A stretch of 32,261 bases of DNA, taken from contig JASHOU010000117.1 in the NCBI GenBank assembly GCA_030038475.1, positions 1 to 32,261 of the forward strand, read 5' to 3'. The translations under genes and the position numbers were made by a program. The notes beneath the pieces were generated by a model that was not told where the DNA came from, did not search any database, and saw only the letters and a list, made by a program, of their open reading frames with translations. The DNA is from Terriglobales bacterium. Lineage in GTDB: Bacteria > Acidobacteriota > Terriglobia > Terriglobales > Acidobacteriaceae. This document shows positions 22,204 through 29,420 of the stretch, in pieces. Every line of letters starts with the position of its first letter. Position 1 is the stretch's first letter.

Positions 22204-22638
22204 CTACTTTACTCCTTTCACTTTCCGGCGGTTGCGGCGGACGCGTTCCGCGGGAGCGCGGTTTGCATTGCGGGAGGCGCTGGCGAGGTTGGTGAGTGCT
22301 TTTTCGATACGGTCGAGCGTGGCATCCATGTCATCAAGCAGCATTTCGATATTGGTGACGCGGTCGGCGAGGGCGATAAAATCAGCACGCGAGGGCATAC
22401 TCAACTGCTCCAGCACGCGCAACATCGCCTTCTCAACCGACTCGCGAAATGGAGATGAGGCCGAGAGATAGGTATCAAGCACGGTGCCTGTGCTTTTGGC
22501 GTAGGCGTCGGTGTTCACCGTCTCTACCATCGCCTTTGCCCAGGCATCGAGGTAGGTGTCGCGCACCTCGCGAAAAGCCTCCATAGGATCGGGGGGCCTA
22601 CCGTTAGGCGCTTGCTTTTCATCGTTATTTGTGGCCAT
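22204..22638 (-). CDS. phaE: PhaE-like (or PhaR-type) subunit of the class III/IV PHA synthase
   Basis: 144 aa from the ATG at 22638, with GGAGG 7 nt upstream; upstream codons in this frame are not supported. There is an N-terminal amphipathic stretch (PDPMEAFREVRDTYLDAWAKAMVE given here in part: MEAFREVRDTYLDAWAKA). The C-terminal helix pair has the pattern MPSRADFIALADRVTNIE, then LLDDMDATLDRIEKAL, as at the conserved end of PhaE (PF09712), followed by a very basic tail. PhaE proteins of class III are usually well over 300 aa, so this is a much shortened form, closer in size to class IV PhaR. Position immediately upstream of phaC and the coupling support the assignment. It would activate PhaC and help anchor the complex to the granule. 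Symbol is tentative. Confidence 0.75.
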   Translation of the reverse strand: MATNNDEKQAPNGRPPDPMEAFREVRDTYLDAWAKAMVETVNTDAYAKSTGTVLDTYLSASSPFRESVEKAMLRVLEQLSMPSRADFIALADRVTNIEMLLDDMDATLDRIEKALTNLASASRNANRAPAERVRRNRRKVKGVK

Positions 22639-22695
22639 TTGCAACCCTCCCTGGAAGGCCGCAGGCGGAGACAGCCAAGGAGCTGAGCTCCCCGG

Positions 22696-22747
22696 AAAAA
22701 CACACACAGCCGGCGGCCTGGCTGTCCAGCTCAATCGCAGTATAACA
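22696..22747 (-). promoter_or_regulatory. Extended -10 promoter and leader hairpin upstream of the phaE-like gene
   Basis: On the minus strand TGTTATACT (22747-22739) follows the phasin stop by only a few bases and can act as an extended -10 promoter for phaE-phaC. Downstream in the leader ACAGCC and GGCTGT (22725-22706) form a 6-bp stem followed by GTGTG and TTTTT (22700-22696), an attenuator-like arrangement. Both are inference from sequence; the stem is short. Confidence 0.4.
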
Positions 22748-22753
22748 ACCGGC

Positions 22754-23332
22754 TTATGCGGCAACGATAGTCTTGAAGGGCGTCGAGACGATGTCGAGAA
22801 GCGTTTTTTGCGTCTCAATCAAAGCATCGATGCCAGTCTGGAACACTTCCGCGCCAGGGGTGTTGGCAATCTTGAACTGTTTTTTCGCGGTTTCGCAAGC
22901 CTTCTTGTGCTGCTCGCCATAAGAATCGAGCGCCTTTTTTTGCGCTGCAACACACTGTTCGATGGATTGCTTGAACAGGCCGGTTACACTCTCCGCTACT
23001 TTGAAGGCTGAGCCGCTGCGCTCCTGGGCGAGGCCGGCAACCACATGGCTCTGCTCGACGGCGAGGTCAATGGCGCCCTTTTGCGTCTCGACAAAGCGCT
23101 CAAAAGTCTGGCCGACAAGGTCGAGCGGAAACAATCCGGAAGCTTCCGGGATATGAGTAAAGGCCTTCTTGCAGGCGGCGATGAATTCGGCGTTCTGCTC
23201 GGCTGCGAGATCCAGCGACTTCTTCTGCAGTTCCGCCAGGCGCTCTACGTTTTTCGTGTATGTGGGGATGAAGGCTTCGACGACTTCGTTCTTCTTAGCC
23301 GATCCGTTGGCTGATTTCTTGGGGGTACTCAT
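22754..23332 (-). CDS. Phasin-family granule-associated protein
   Basis: 192 aa, mostly helical, with regularly spaced Gln/Lys/Ala heptads: ERLAELQKKSLDLAAEQNAEF, FVETQKGAIDLAVEQSHVVAGL, CVAAQKKALDSYGEQHKKACE, and GIDALIETQKTLLDIV. These repeated aromatic-acidic amphipathic helices and the ETQK / EQ motifs are the phasin hallmark. No signal peptide; cytoplasmic. Phasins coat PHA granules and control their size and number. The ATG at 23332 has AAGGAG 5 nt upstream. It is the first gene before phaE-phaC and is driven by the near-consensus promoter at 23382-23409, overlapped by a PhaR-type palindrome. Confidence 0.88.
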   Translation of the reverse strand: MSTPKKSANGSAKKNEVVEAFIPTYTKNVERLAELQKKSLDLAAEQNAEFIAACKKAFTHIPEASGLFPLDLVGQTFERFVETQKGAIDLAVEQSHVVAGLAQERSGSAFKVAESVTGLFKQSIEQCVAAQKKALDSYGEQHKKACETAKKQFKIANTPGAEVFQTGIDALIETQKTLLDIVSTPFKTIVAA

Positions 23333-23359
23333 GTGCGCTCCTTATTCAGATAATGGAAT

Positions 23360-23409
23360 ATGCTGCAACGCAGCATGACTTATCATAACCCCTTTTCAAT
23401 GGATGTCAA
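23360..23409 (-). promoter_or_regulatory. Sigma70 promoter of the phasin operon with overlapping CTGC-N3-GCAG palindrome (PhaR-type operator)
   Basis: On the minus strand a perfect -35 TTGACA (23409-23404) is followed after 16 nt by TATGAT (23387-23382), predicting a transcription start near 23375. A perfect palindrome ATGCTGC-AAC-GCAGCAT occupies 23360-23376, exactly at the start point. Its core CTGC-N3-GCAG is the motif described for PhaR of Paracoccus denitrificans (established knowledge). Repression of phasin expression until PHA is present, as with PhaR, is the natural inference. No phaR gene is visible in the window. Confidence 0.75.
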
Positions 23410-23544
23410 GGGAAAAAGATGGGAAAAAACGGCAAAAATGGAAAAGACGAAGCAGATATCCGGGGGCGAGAGATCCGATTTTGTAGATAATGTGTGGCGG
23501 CGCAATTGAAGAGTACGGGTTCAGCGACGGCTGGCACACCGGGA

Positions 23545-23772
23545 TCAGGCGATCATGATCTTGTCGAAGGGGTCGTCAGCGGGCGCGGTAGCCCCGACCT
23601 CGCGAATGTCGTAACGCACTTCGGTCAACCCCTGTTGTCGCAGCACCTCTTGCAGCCTGACGACAAGGGTTTGCAACCTGACGCGATCATCCGCGCGATG
23701 GTGGATATCGCGGCATAGCCGCCGGATTCTTCGATTAATGCGGCGATCGATGGTCTTTATAATGGTCTTCAT
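23545..23772 (-). CDS. Small protein of unknown function (75 aa)
   Basis: A 75-aa frame starting at the ATG at 23772, with GAGGTG 6 nt upstream. The first half is very basic and probably helical (MKTIIKTIDRRINRRIRRLC, then RADDRVRLQTLVVRLQEVLRQQG). The second half is acidic with strand-like segments (TEVRYDIREVGA, then DDPFDKIMIA). No known family recognised. It is co-directional with the phasin operon but lies upstream of that operon's promoter, so it is a separate unit. The opposite strand also holds an open frame here, so coding status is probable, not certain. A role in PHA metabolism is only suggested by position. Confidence 0.5.
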   Translation of the reverse strand: MKTIIKTIDRRINRRIRRLCRDIHHRADDRVRLQTLVVRLQEVLRQQGLTEVRYDIREVGATAPADDPFDKIMIA

Positions 23773-23976
23773 GATCCACCTCATGTAACCCACCTGATCC
23801 CGTAGTCGCCTGAGGTCTGGATTCGAGGAGCCGACTAGGACCGAGGCTCCGAGCTGAACAGCATTAGCTTATCCCGGGGCAAGCTTCACTGGAAATTCAA
23901 AATGAAGATGCACGCAATCGAGAAAACTGTTTCGTCGCGACTGCGGCGAGTGACTAAACACACCAACATGGGTGAT

Positions 23977-23989
23977 GTTTGTCACAAAC
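23977..23989. promoter_or_regulatory. 13-bp perfect palindrome, possible operator
   Basis: GTTTGT-C-ACAAAC is a perfect palindrome about 90 nt upstream of the small gene at 24080. The 307-bp gap 23773-24079 shows no other recognisable element or convincing gene; no consensus promoter could be assigned. Confidence 0.35.
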
Positions 23990-24079
23990 GTTTTGCTGCT
24001 TATCGCACTAGACTAAGTGCTGGGTCGCCCCAGGTTCTGTAAGAATCAACCCTACGCGAATCAGGAAGGAAATTATCTT

Positions 24080-24274
24080 ATGGCTTACGGAAACGCATCG
24101 AATTGCAATTCGACTTCATCTCTGCCGAACCAAAATGCTGCCCGCCCGTCGGTTACGTCCTATGACTCGGGATACGAGCACAGCTTCGATCGCTATGTCG
24201 ATGTCAAACTGCTTTTGCAGGAGGCGGATCAAGAGGGAAGCGATATTCCTGCGACCTTAGCCGCGGCCTCCTGA
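24080..24274 (+). CDS. Small hypothetical protein (64 aa)
   Basis: A 64-aa frame from the ATG at 24080; AGGAAGGAAA upstream could serve as ribosome site but with rather long spacing. The composition is Asn/Ser-rich in the first half (NASNCNSTSSLPNQNAARPS). The second half, YEHSFDRYVDVKLLLQEADQEGSDIP, looks like an amphipathic helix. No family recognised. Ends 16 nt before a perfect hairpin (24291-24315). Coding status moderately supported. Confidence 0.45.
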   Translation: MAYGNASNCNSTSSLPNQNAARPSVTSYDSGYEHSFDRYVDVKLLLQEADQEGSDIPATLAAAS

Positions 24275-24290
24275 GCGCGTCAGCTCGCGA

Positions 24291-24315
24291 TTGAGGTTGT
24301 AAATTGCAACCTCAA
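24291..24315. terminator. Perfect hairpin between convergent small gene and reductase
   Basis: TTGAGGTTG (24291-24299) and CAACCTCAA (24307-24315) pair perfectly around a 7-nt AT-rich loop, in the 53-bp gap between two convergent genes. No U-run on either side; probably a bidirectional terminator. Confidence 0.55.
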
Positions 24316-24327
24316 GAAATCCAGACG

Positions 24328-25158
24328 CTAAAAGTGGAAGCCGCCGCCGCAGATGAGAACCTCGCCCGTCACGTAATCGGAGAGCGGCGAACAGAAGAAC
24401 AGGACCGCGTTTGCAGCCTCCGCCGGCGTGCCGAGGCGGCCCAGTGGGCAGGCGGTTTTCACCGATTCCAACATGGCCGCCTGGACGCCGATCTTAATTG
24501 CATGCCCGCGCATTTCGATGTTCGCTTGCTCGCCGGTGAGAACCTGTGTGAGGCGAGTTTCAATCAAGCCAAAGCCAACCGCATTGACATTGACGTTGTA
24601 GCGGCCCCACTCTTTGGCCAGGGTGCGAGTGAGTCCGAGCACGCCGGCCTTTCCAGATGAGTAGCCGGCTTGGCCGGGATTGCCGTCAGTGCCGGCAATC
24701 GAAGTAATGTTAACGACTTTGCGCATCACCTGCTTGCCGACGGCGATTTCGCGCTTGGCGGTTTCGCGGATGTAGGATGAGGCTGCGCGCAGAACACGGA
24801 AGGGAACGACGAGGTGAATTTCAAGCATGGCCTGGAACTGCTCGTCGGTGGTTTTTTGAATGACATTATCCCAGCTGAAGCCGGCATTGTTGACGATGAT
24901 ATCGAGCGAGCCAAAAGTGTCCAGAGTGGCCTGGACGAGCTTGTCGGGAAAGCCGGGTTGGGTGAGATCGCCGGCGAAAACTTCCACCCGCCGCCCGATG
25001 GATCCCAGCAAACATTTGGTTTCGCGCAGTGCCGCTTCGTCAAGATCGTTGACCATGACCGCGGCGCCACATTCGGCCAGTTTCTCGGCAATGGCCCGAC
25101 CGATGCCGCGGCCAGAACCGGTCACCAGAGCGGTTTTGCCATCCAGCGTAAAAGACAT
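24328..25158 (-). CDS. SDR-family 3-oxoacyl-CoA/ACP reductase (PhaB/FabG-like)
   Basis: 276 aa from the ATG at 25158 (MSFTLDGKTALVTG); codons further upstream run through the operator palindromes. Classical short-chain dehydrogenase: TGSGRGIG (13-20) for NAD(P), NNAG (90-93), catalytic Ser153, Tyr166 and Lys170 (NITSIAG, YSSGK). The C-terminus is the usual GEVLICGGGFHF. The segment between 180 and 250 is longer than in FabG, so the substrate pocket may differ. By context it probably reduces 3-ketoacyl-CoA to (R)-3-hydroxyacyl-CoA for PHA synthesis, or interconverts hydroxyacyl-CoAs during PHA use. It is divergent from the hydratase/acyltransferase gene, and the shared intergenic region carries PhaR-type palindromes. 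Confidence 0.9.
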   Translation of the reverse strand: MSFTLDGKTALVTGSGRGIGRAIAEKLAECGAAVMVNDLDEAALRETKCLLGSIGRRVEVFAGDLTQPGFPDKLVQATLDTFGSLDIIVNNAGFSWDNVIQKTTDEQFQAMLEIHLVVPFRVLRAASSYIRETAKREIAVGKQVMRKVVNITSIAGTDGNPGQAGYSSGKAGVLGLTRTLAKEWGRYNVNVNAVGFGLIETRLTQVLTGEQANIEMRGHAIKIGVQAAMLESVKTACPLGRLGTPAEAANAVLFFCSPLSDYVTGEVLICGGGFHF

Positions 25159-25176
25159 TGCGTTCACCCGTTTTCG

Positions 25177-25213
25177 ATTTCGCTGCAATGCAGCGAAATA
25201 TTGCTGCATTGCA
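25177..25213. promoter_or_regulatory. Double palindromic operator in the divergent reductase / hydratase-acyltransferase promoter region
   Basis: Two overlapping symmetries are seen. First, 25177-25199 is a perfect 23-bp palindrome (arms ATTTCGCTGCA and TGCAGCGAAAT around a single A) with the core CTGC-AAT-GCAG. Second, TGCAATGCAGC (25184-25194) and GCTGCATTGCA (25203-25213) are perfect 11-bp inverted repeats 8 nt apart. The CTGC-N3-GCAG core is the same as at the phasin promoter. This points to one regulator, PhaR-like, controlling all three transcription units. The exact -35/-10 boxes cannot be placed with confidence. Confidence 0.7.
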
Positions 25214-25298
25214 TTAAAACACAATCGGACCAGAAATAACAGTCCCCCAGGGTAATGCATTCCGGTAATCCCATCCCGGGAAACCGCAGGAGAGCTCG

Positions 25299-26705
25299 AT
25301 GAACCGCATCGAAAACCGCACCTTTGACGAATTGCAGATCGGCGAATCCGCCAGCCTCATCCGCACTCTTACCTACAAGGATATCGAACTCTTCGCCATC
25401 ATGTCGGGCGACGTGAATCCCGCCCATGTCGACGAGGAGTTCGCCAAAAGCGATATGTTTCATCACATCATCGCCCACGGCATGTGGGGAGGTGCGCTCA
25501 TTTCCACCGTCCTCGGAACCGAACTGCCCGGCCCTGGCGCCATCTATCTCGCTCAGTCGCTGCGCTTCCGCCACCCCGTAAGCGTCGGCGACACGCTCAC
25601 GGTTACGGTCAGGGTGACCGAGAAATCGGCGGAGAAACGCCGCGTCGTCCTCGATTGTCAGGCCAGCAACCAGACCGGCGACGTGGTTATCAGCGGCACC
25701 GCCGAGGTCATCGCTCCCAGCGAAAAAATCAGCCGCGAGCGCGTGGTCCTGCCGGAGGTAAGGCTGCTCGAGCGTGGCCGCCACTTTCGGCGGCTGATCG
25801 AGGCCACCAAAGGCCGGGCGCCTATGCGGACAGCGGTCGTGCATCCGGTGGACACTGCGTCGCTATTGGCAGCAATCGAAGCGGCTAATGTGGAGCTCAT
25901 CGTTCCCGTCTTCGTCGGCCCTGAAACCAAAATTCGCGCCGCCGCGCGGCAGGCGCAAATCGATCTTTCACCCTATGAAATCCGGAACACGGAACACAGT
26001 CGGGCCGCGGCTGAACTCGCCGTCGCCCTCGCGCGCGACTTAGAAGTGGATGCGGTGTTGCAGGGAAGCCTTCGTTCTGACGAACTCATGCTCATCGTCG
26101 ACACCGAATGCGGGCTGCGCACCGGCTGCCGTATGAGCCATGTCTCGGCGGTCGATGTTCCCAGTTTCCCGCGTCCGCTGTTCATCACCGATGCCGCCGT
26201 CAATATTCGCCCCACGCTCGAAGAGAAACGCGACATCGTTCAAAACGCCATCGAACTCGCCCATGCCCTCGGCATCGTCCGCCCAAAAGTCGCGCTCCTC
26301 TCGGCTCAGCAAGCCATTTCGGCAAAGCTGCCTTCGACTCTCGATGCTGCGGTGCTATGCAAAATGGCGGAGCGCGGCCAAATTCGGGGCGGCGACCTCG
26401 ATGGCCCGCTGCAGTTCGACGTCGCGCTCTCGCCCGAGGCCGCAAAGAGCAAAGGAGTGGTTTCGCCCGTCGCCGGCCATTCGGATATCTTTCTCGTTCC
26501 CGATCTCGAAGCCGGCAGCATCCTCGTCGAGGAACTCCGGCATCTGGCCGAAGCCCAGGTCGGGGGAGTTGTGGTCGGGGCCCGCGTTCCCGTCATCCTC
26601 GCTGGCCGCACCGATAACACCATTACACGGCTCGGCTCCTGCGCTCTGGCCCTGCTGCTGGTTCACCACAAGCACGTGCCGAAGAGCGTCCCTGCGGCGG
26701 TTTGA
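25299..26705 (+). CDS. Bifunctional MaoC-type (R)-hydratase / phosphate acetyl- or butyryltransferase
   Basis: 468 aa. Residues about 1-150 form a MaoC-like hot-dog domain with the (R)-specific enoyl-CoA hydratase signature (SGDVNPAHVDEEFA: Asp38, Asn40, His43) and IAHGMWGGALISTVLG. Residues about 160-468 form a PTA/PTB domain (LLAAIEAANVELIVPVFVGP, then DAVLQGSLRSDELM, GCRMSHVSAVDVP, and VGARVPVILAGRTDN). Such fusions are annotated as bifunctional enoyl-CoA hydratase/phosphate acetyltransferase and are linked to PHA in several bacteria. The first half would make (R)-3-hydroxyacyl-CoA from enoyl-CoA (PhaJ activity); the second exchanges CoA for phosphate on an acyl group, linking the acyl-CoA pool to acyl phosphate and ATP. 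The ATG at 25299 has AGGAG 6-7 nt upstream. Divergent from the reductase gene and sharing its operator. Confidence 0.93.
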   Translation: MNRIENRTFDELQIGESASLIRTLTYKDIELFAIMSGDVNPAHVDEEFAKSDMFHHIIAHGMWGGALISTVLGTELPGPGAIYLAQSLRFRHPVSVGDTLTVTVRVTEKSAEKRRVVLDCQASNQTGDVVISGTAEVIAPSEKISRERVVLPEVRLLERGRHFRRLIEATKGRAPMRTAVVHPVDTASLLAAIEAANVELIVPVFVGPETKIRAAARQAQIDLSPYEIRNTEHSRAAAELAVALARDLEVDAVLQGSLRSDELMLIVDTECGLRTGCRMSHVSAVDVPSFPRPLFITDAAVNIRPTLEEKRDIVQNAIELAHALGIVRPKVALLSAQQAISAKLPSTLDAAVLCKMAERGQIRGGDLDGPLQFDVALSPEAAKSKGVVSPVAGHSDIFLVPDLEAGSILVEELRHLAEAQVGGVVVGARVPVILAGRTDNTITRLGSCALALLLVHHKHVPKSVPAAV

Positions 26706-26717
26706 TCTGCTCATGGC

Positions 26718-29390
26718 CTACATGTGGTACCCGCCATTGACGTTCAGTTCCTGGCCGGTAATGTAGTCGGCCTCGGCCGCGAGGAAACCGGCTGCCTTCG
26801 CTACTTCTTCTGGCGCCGCGAACCGGCCCAGTGGAATTTTTGCCTTGATCTGAGCCGAGATTTCCTCGGGAATGGCATCGACCATCTCGGTTGAAGTAAA
26901 GCCGGGCGCGATCGCGTTGGCGGTAATGTTGAACTTCGCCATCTCCAGCGCGAGGGTTTTGGTGAAGGCGATGATGCCGCCTTTGCTGGCGGAGTAATTG
27001 GCCTGCCCAAACGCACCCATTTGTCCGACCACCGAACTGATGTTGATGATGCGCCCGAATCGCTGGTTGATCATGGCGGGCAAGGCGGCGCTGGTGCAAT
27101 AGAAAGTGCCGTTCAGGTTAACGTTGATCACTTCCGCCCAATCGTCTTCCGTCATTTTGCGCATCGTGCGGTCGCGCGTAATGCCGGCGTTATTGACGAG
27201 GATGTCGAGCCGCTGCCACTTATCCAGCACCTCTTTCACAATGCGCTGGGCCTCGCCTTTTTTCGAGACGTCCCCCTGAATGGTGATGCACTCGACACCG
27301 AGTGCGCGAATCTCTGCGGCAGCGCTCTCGGCATGGACCGAATCCGATCTGTAGTCGAGCGCCACATTGGCGCCGCGCCGCGCCAGTTCGAGGGCGATGG
27401 CGCGTCCAATGCCTCGTCCCGCGCCGGTGACCAGTGCGACTTTCCCTTGCAGCGAACTTGCTCCGTTGGTGCCATTTCCGTTGTTTTTCATAAGCGTATT
27501 ATTCTCCTGGGAGTTGCAAAGTACTACTGACGGGTCCACCCGCAGAACCGTGTAACCGCCCACAGCACCTGCGCCGAATCCGGGTGCGAACACACGCAGA
27601 GGCTGGTTGATTCTTCCGTTGCGTACGGCGTCGTGAATGGCGAGGAGGATACTCGCGGAGGAAGTGTTCCCGACGCGTTGAATGTTGAAATAGAGCTGGT
27701 CGGCCCCCACACCCGCGGCCTGCGCCAGATCGAGCACCATGTTCTTGTTGGCCTGGTGCGGGACGACCAGATCAATCGTATCCATGAGCGCGCCTGGGGC
27801 GCCATCGGGACGCGGCAGTGCTTTCAGCTCACCGATCATTTGCACCAAATAGCGTTTGGCCAAAGTCTTCACTTCCGGTCCATAGACGGTGATGTTGTTG
27901 TCAAACTCGGGATTCGGCCAGATGATGGAGTTCACCTCAGACCACGGGCCGCTCGCATAAGTCTGGAAGACTTCAATATCGGGCGCAGCGCCAGCGGGAG
28001 CGGGACCAACCACGACGGCGGCCGCGCCATCCCCAAAAATCATGCGGGAGGTGCGCACCGTGCCGATTTTGTCAGAGAACTTTTCCGCACACACGACTAT
28101 GATCGGCCGCTCGATTTCCTGCAGAAGACGCACGGCCTCGGCCAAACCGTAGGGCATGCCCGCGCAGGCGGCTACGATGTCGCAGGAGGAATGCGTCTGT
28201 TGCAGTCCCAATTCGCCCGATAGCCAGGTGGCGACGGAGGGAATGAGAGTGGTGCTGGTACAACTGCAGAACAACACCGCTCCGATTTCGGAGGGCTTGC
28301 GGCCGGACTTGGCTAATGCCGCGCGCACCGCCAGCAACGACATATCTTCCAGACTCAACTCACTGTAGGCGCGGCTTTCGATTCCCGTCTTGGCGGAAAC
28401 ATCTTCAACCGTCATGCGCGACCAGCAGTAGGCGTGATTGCTGATGAGGTCTAGATTAGTGCAGGGAATCTCGCCTTCATAAACGGCAATGGCTTCGATG
28501 CGTGGCATAACCTTAAAGCGATCGCGCACCACTACGGGAGGGTAGGGCTTCTCTGGTGCGCTCAAAGCCAAGGTCGGAGGCCGATGATGCTCTGGCCGAT
28601 GGTTGCCATGTCCGTTTTGCCGTATGCGCCGCAGAAACTGCAGCACGTCGGAGCTGCGGGGGTGGAAGACGACGACATAATCGTCGTCGCCGAGCTGGCC
28701 CACCTCGGCGGCGGTGCTCGTCTTTGGGTCCCACGGGTATTGATTGTGGAGAATCATCACTTGGCGCATGAGCGCTTCAAGTTCCGGGACGGTGTGGACG
28801 CAATCGATTACGTCGTCGTAGTCGTAGCCGGGATAATCGCGATCATAACTCAGCAGACGGTAGGTGAGATTTTTGGGATCGGCTAGGATCTCGTCAACGG
28901 TGGGTCTGAGCGCTCGAAACTCTCCACCAGAGCCTTGCTTGTTCCGAAGCACGTTCAGCAAAATGCGGAAGCTCTTGTCTTCCGTCTCCTCATCCCACAT
29001 CGGCGGCAGTTTGAGGTAGCCCGCTTCAATGGCCGCTGTCGGCCCGGCCGAGTCGCGCGGTTTGTACATCCCCAGAAAGATATCGTTGCGGTGCCGAGGC
29101 AAATCGCCCCAGCGCGTCGGCCGTTTCTCGTACATCGTTAGCACGTAGCGCTGCGCCCAGAACAGGTTGAGCGCGAGGTCGCGACAAATTTCGTAGCGGT
29201 TGCGATAATCCCCAGCTTGCACCCGCGCTACGATCTCGGCTTCGGTGGGCGCCTTCTCGCCGAAGTCACGCCGGATGACGGCGTTGAACTGGTTGATGTC
29301 CTTGAAGACCGAAAAATCCAATTCCGGAAAGAAATTGCAGGGAAACACCATCCGGCCGTAACGGTTTATGACGAACGGTTTGAGCAACAT
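26718..29390 (-). CDS. Fusion: unknown N-terminal domain + KAS III (FabH-like) + FabG 3-oxoacyl reductase
   Basis: 890 aa in one uninterrupted frame. Residues 1 to about 290 are an unrecognised domain (FPCNFFPELDFSVFKDINQF, then MYEKRPTRWGDLPRHR and VVVFHPRSSDVLQFLRRIRQ). Residues about 295-622 are a KAS III condensing enzyme with Cys409 (DIVAACAGMPYGL), His545 (VPHQANKN) and Asn575 (GNTSSAS), the complete FabH triad. A 12-residue linker (SVVLCNSQENNT) joins a complete FabG module starting at Met634: TGAGRGIG, NNAG, Ser786, Tyr799, Lys803. The linker looks like translated intergenic DNA; it still contains CAGGAG 12 nt before Met634, so separate FabG may also be made. The fused enzyme could condense an acyl-CoA with malonyl-CoA and reduce the ketone. 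Follows the BCCP gene by 30 bp. Confidence 0.85.
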   Translation of the reverse strand: MLLKPFVINRYGRMVFPCNFFPELDFSVFKDINQFNAVIRRDFGEKAPTEAEIVARVQAGDYRNRYEICRDLALNLFWAQRYVLTMYEKRPTRWGDLPRHRNDIFLGMYKPRDSAGPTAAIEAGYLKLPPMWDEETEDKSFRILLNVLRNKQGSGGEFRALRPTVDEILADPKNLTYRLLSYDRDYPGYDYDDVIDCVHTVPELEALMRQVMILHNQYPWDPKTSTAAEVGQLGDDDYVVVFHPRSSDVLQFLRRIRQNGHGNHRPEHHRPPTLALSAPEKPYPPVVVRDRFKVMPRIEAIAVYEGEIPCTNLDLISNHAYCWSRMTVEDVSAKTGIESRAYSELSLEDMSLLAVRAALAKSGRKPSEIGAVLFCSCTSTTLIPSVATWLSGELGLQQTHSSCDIVAACAGMPYGLAEAVRLLQEIERPIIVVCAEKFSDKIGTVRTSRMIFGDGAAAVVVGPAPAGAAPDIEVFQTYASGPWSEVNSIIWPNPEFDNNITVYGPEVKTLAKRYLVQMIGELKALPRPDGAPGALMDTIDLVVPHQANKNMVLDLAQAAGVGADQLYFNIQRVGNTSSASILLAIHDAVRNGRINQPLRVFAPGFGAGAVGGYTVLRVDPSVVLCNSQENNTLMKNNGNGTNGASSLQGKVALVTGAGRGIGRAIALELARRGANVALDYRSDSVHAESAAAEIRALGVECITIQGDVSKKGEAQRIVKEVLDKWQRLDILVNNAGITRDRTMRKMTEDDWAEVINVNLNGTFYCTSAALPAMINQRFGRIINISSVVGQMGAFGQANYSASKGGIIAFTKTLALEMAKFNITANAIAPGFTSTEMVDAIPEEISAQIKAKIPLGRFAAPEEVAKAAGFLAAEADYITGQELNVNGGYHM

Positions 29391-29420
29391 AACTTCTTCC
29401 TTCCACTTCTGTGCTGACGG

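Noticed and set aside
23902-24042. 46-codon plus-strand frame (starts MKMHAIEKTV)
   Set aside because: No ribosome site, overlaps the palindrome at 23977-23989, and no coding character.
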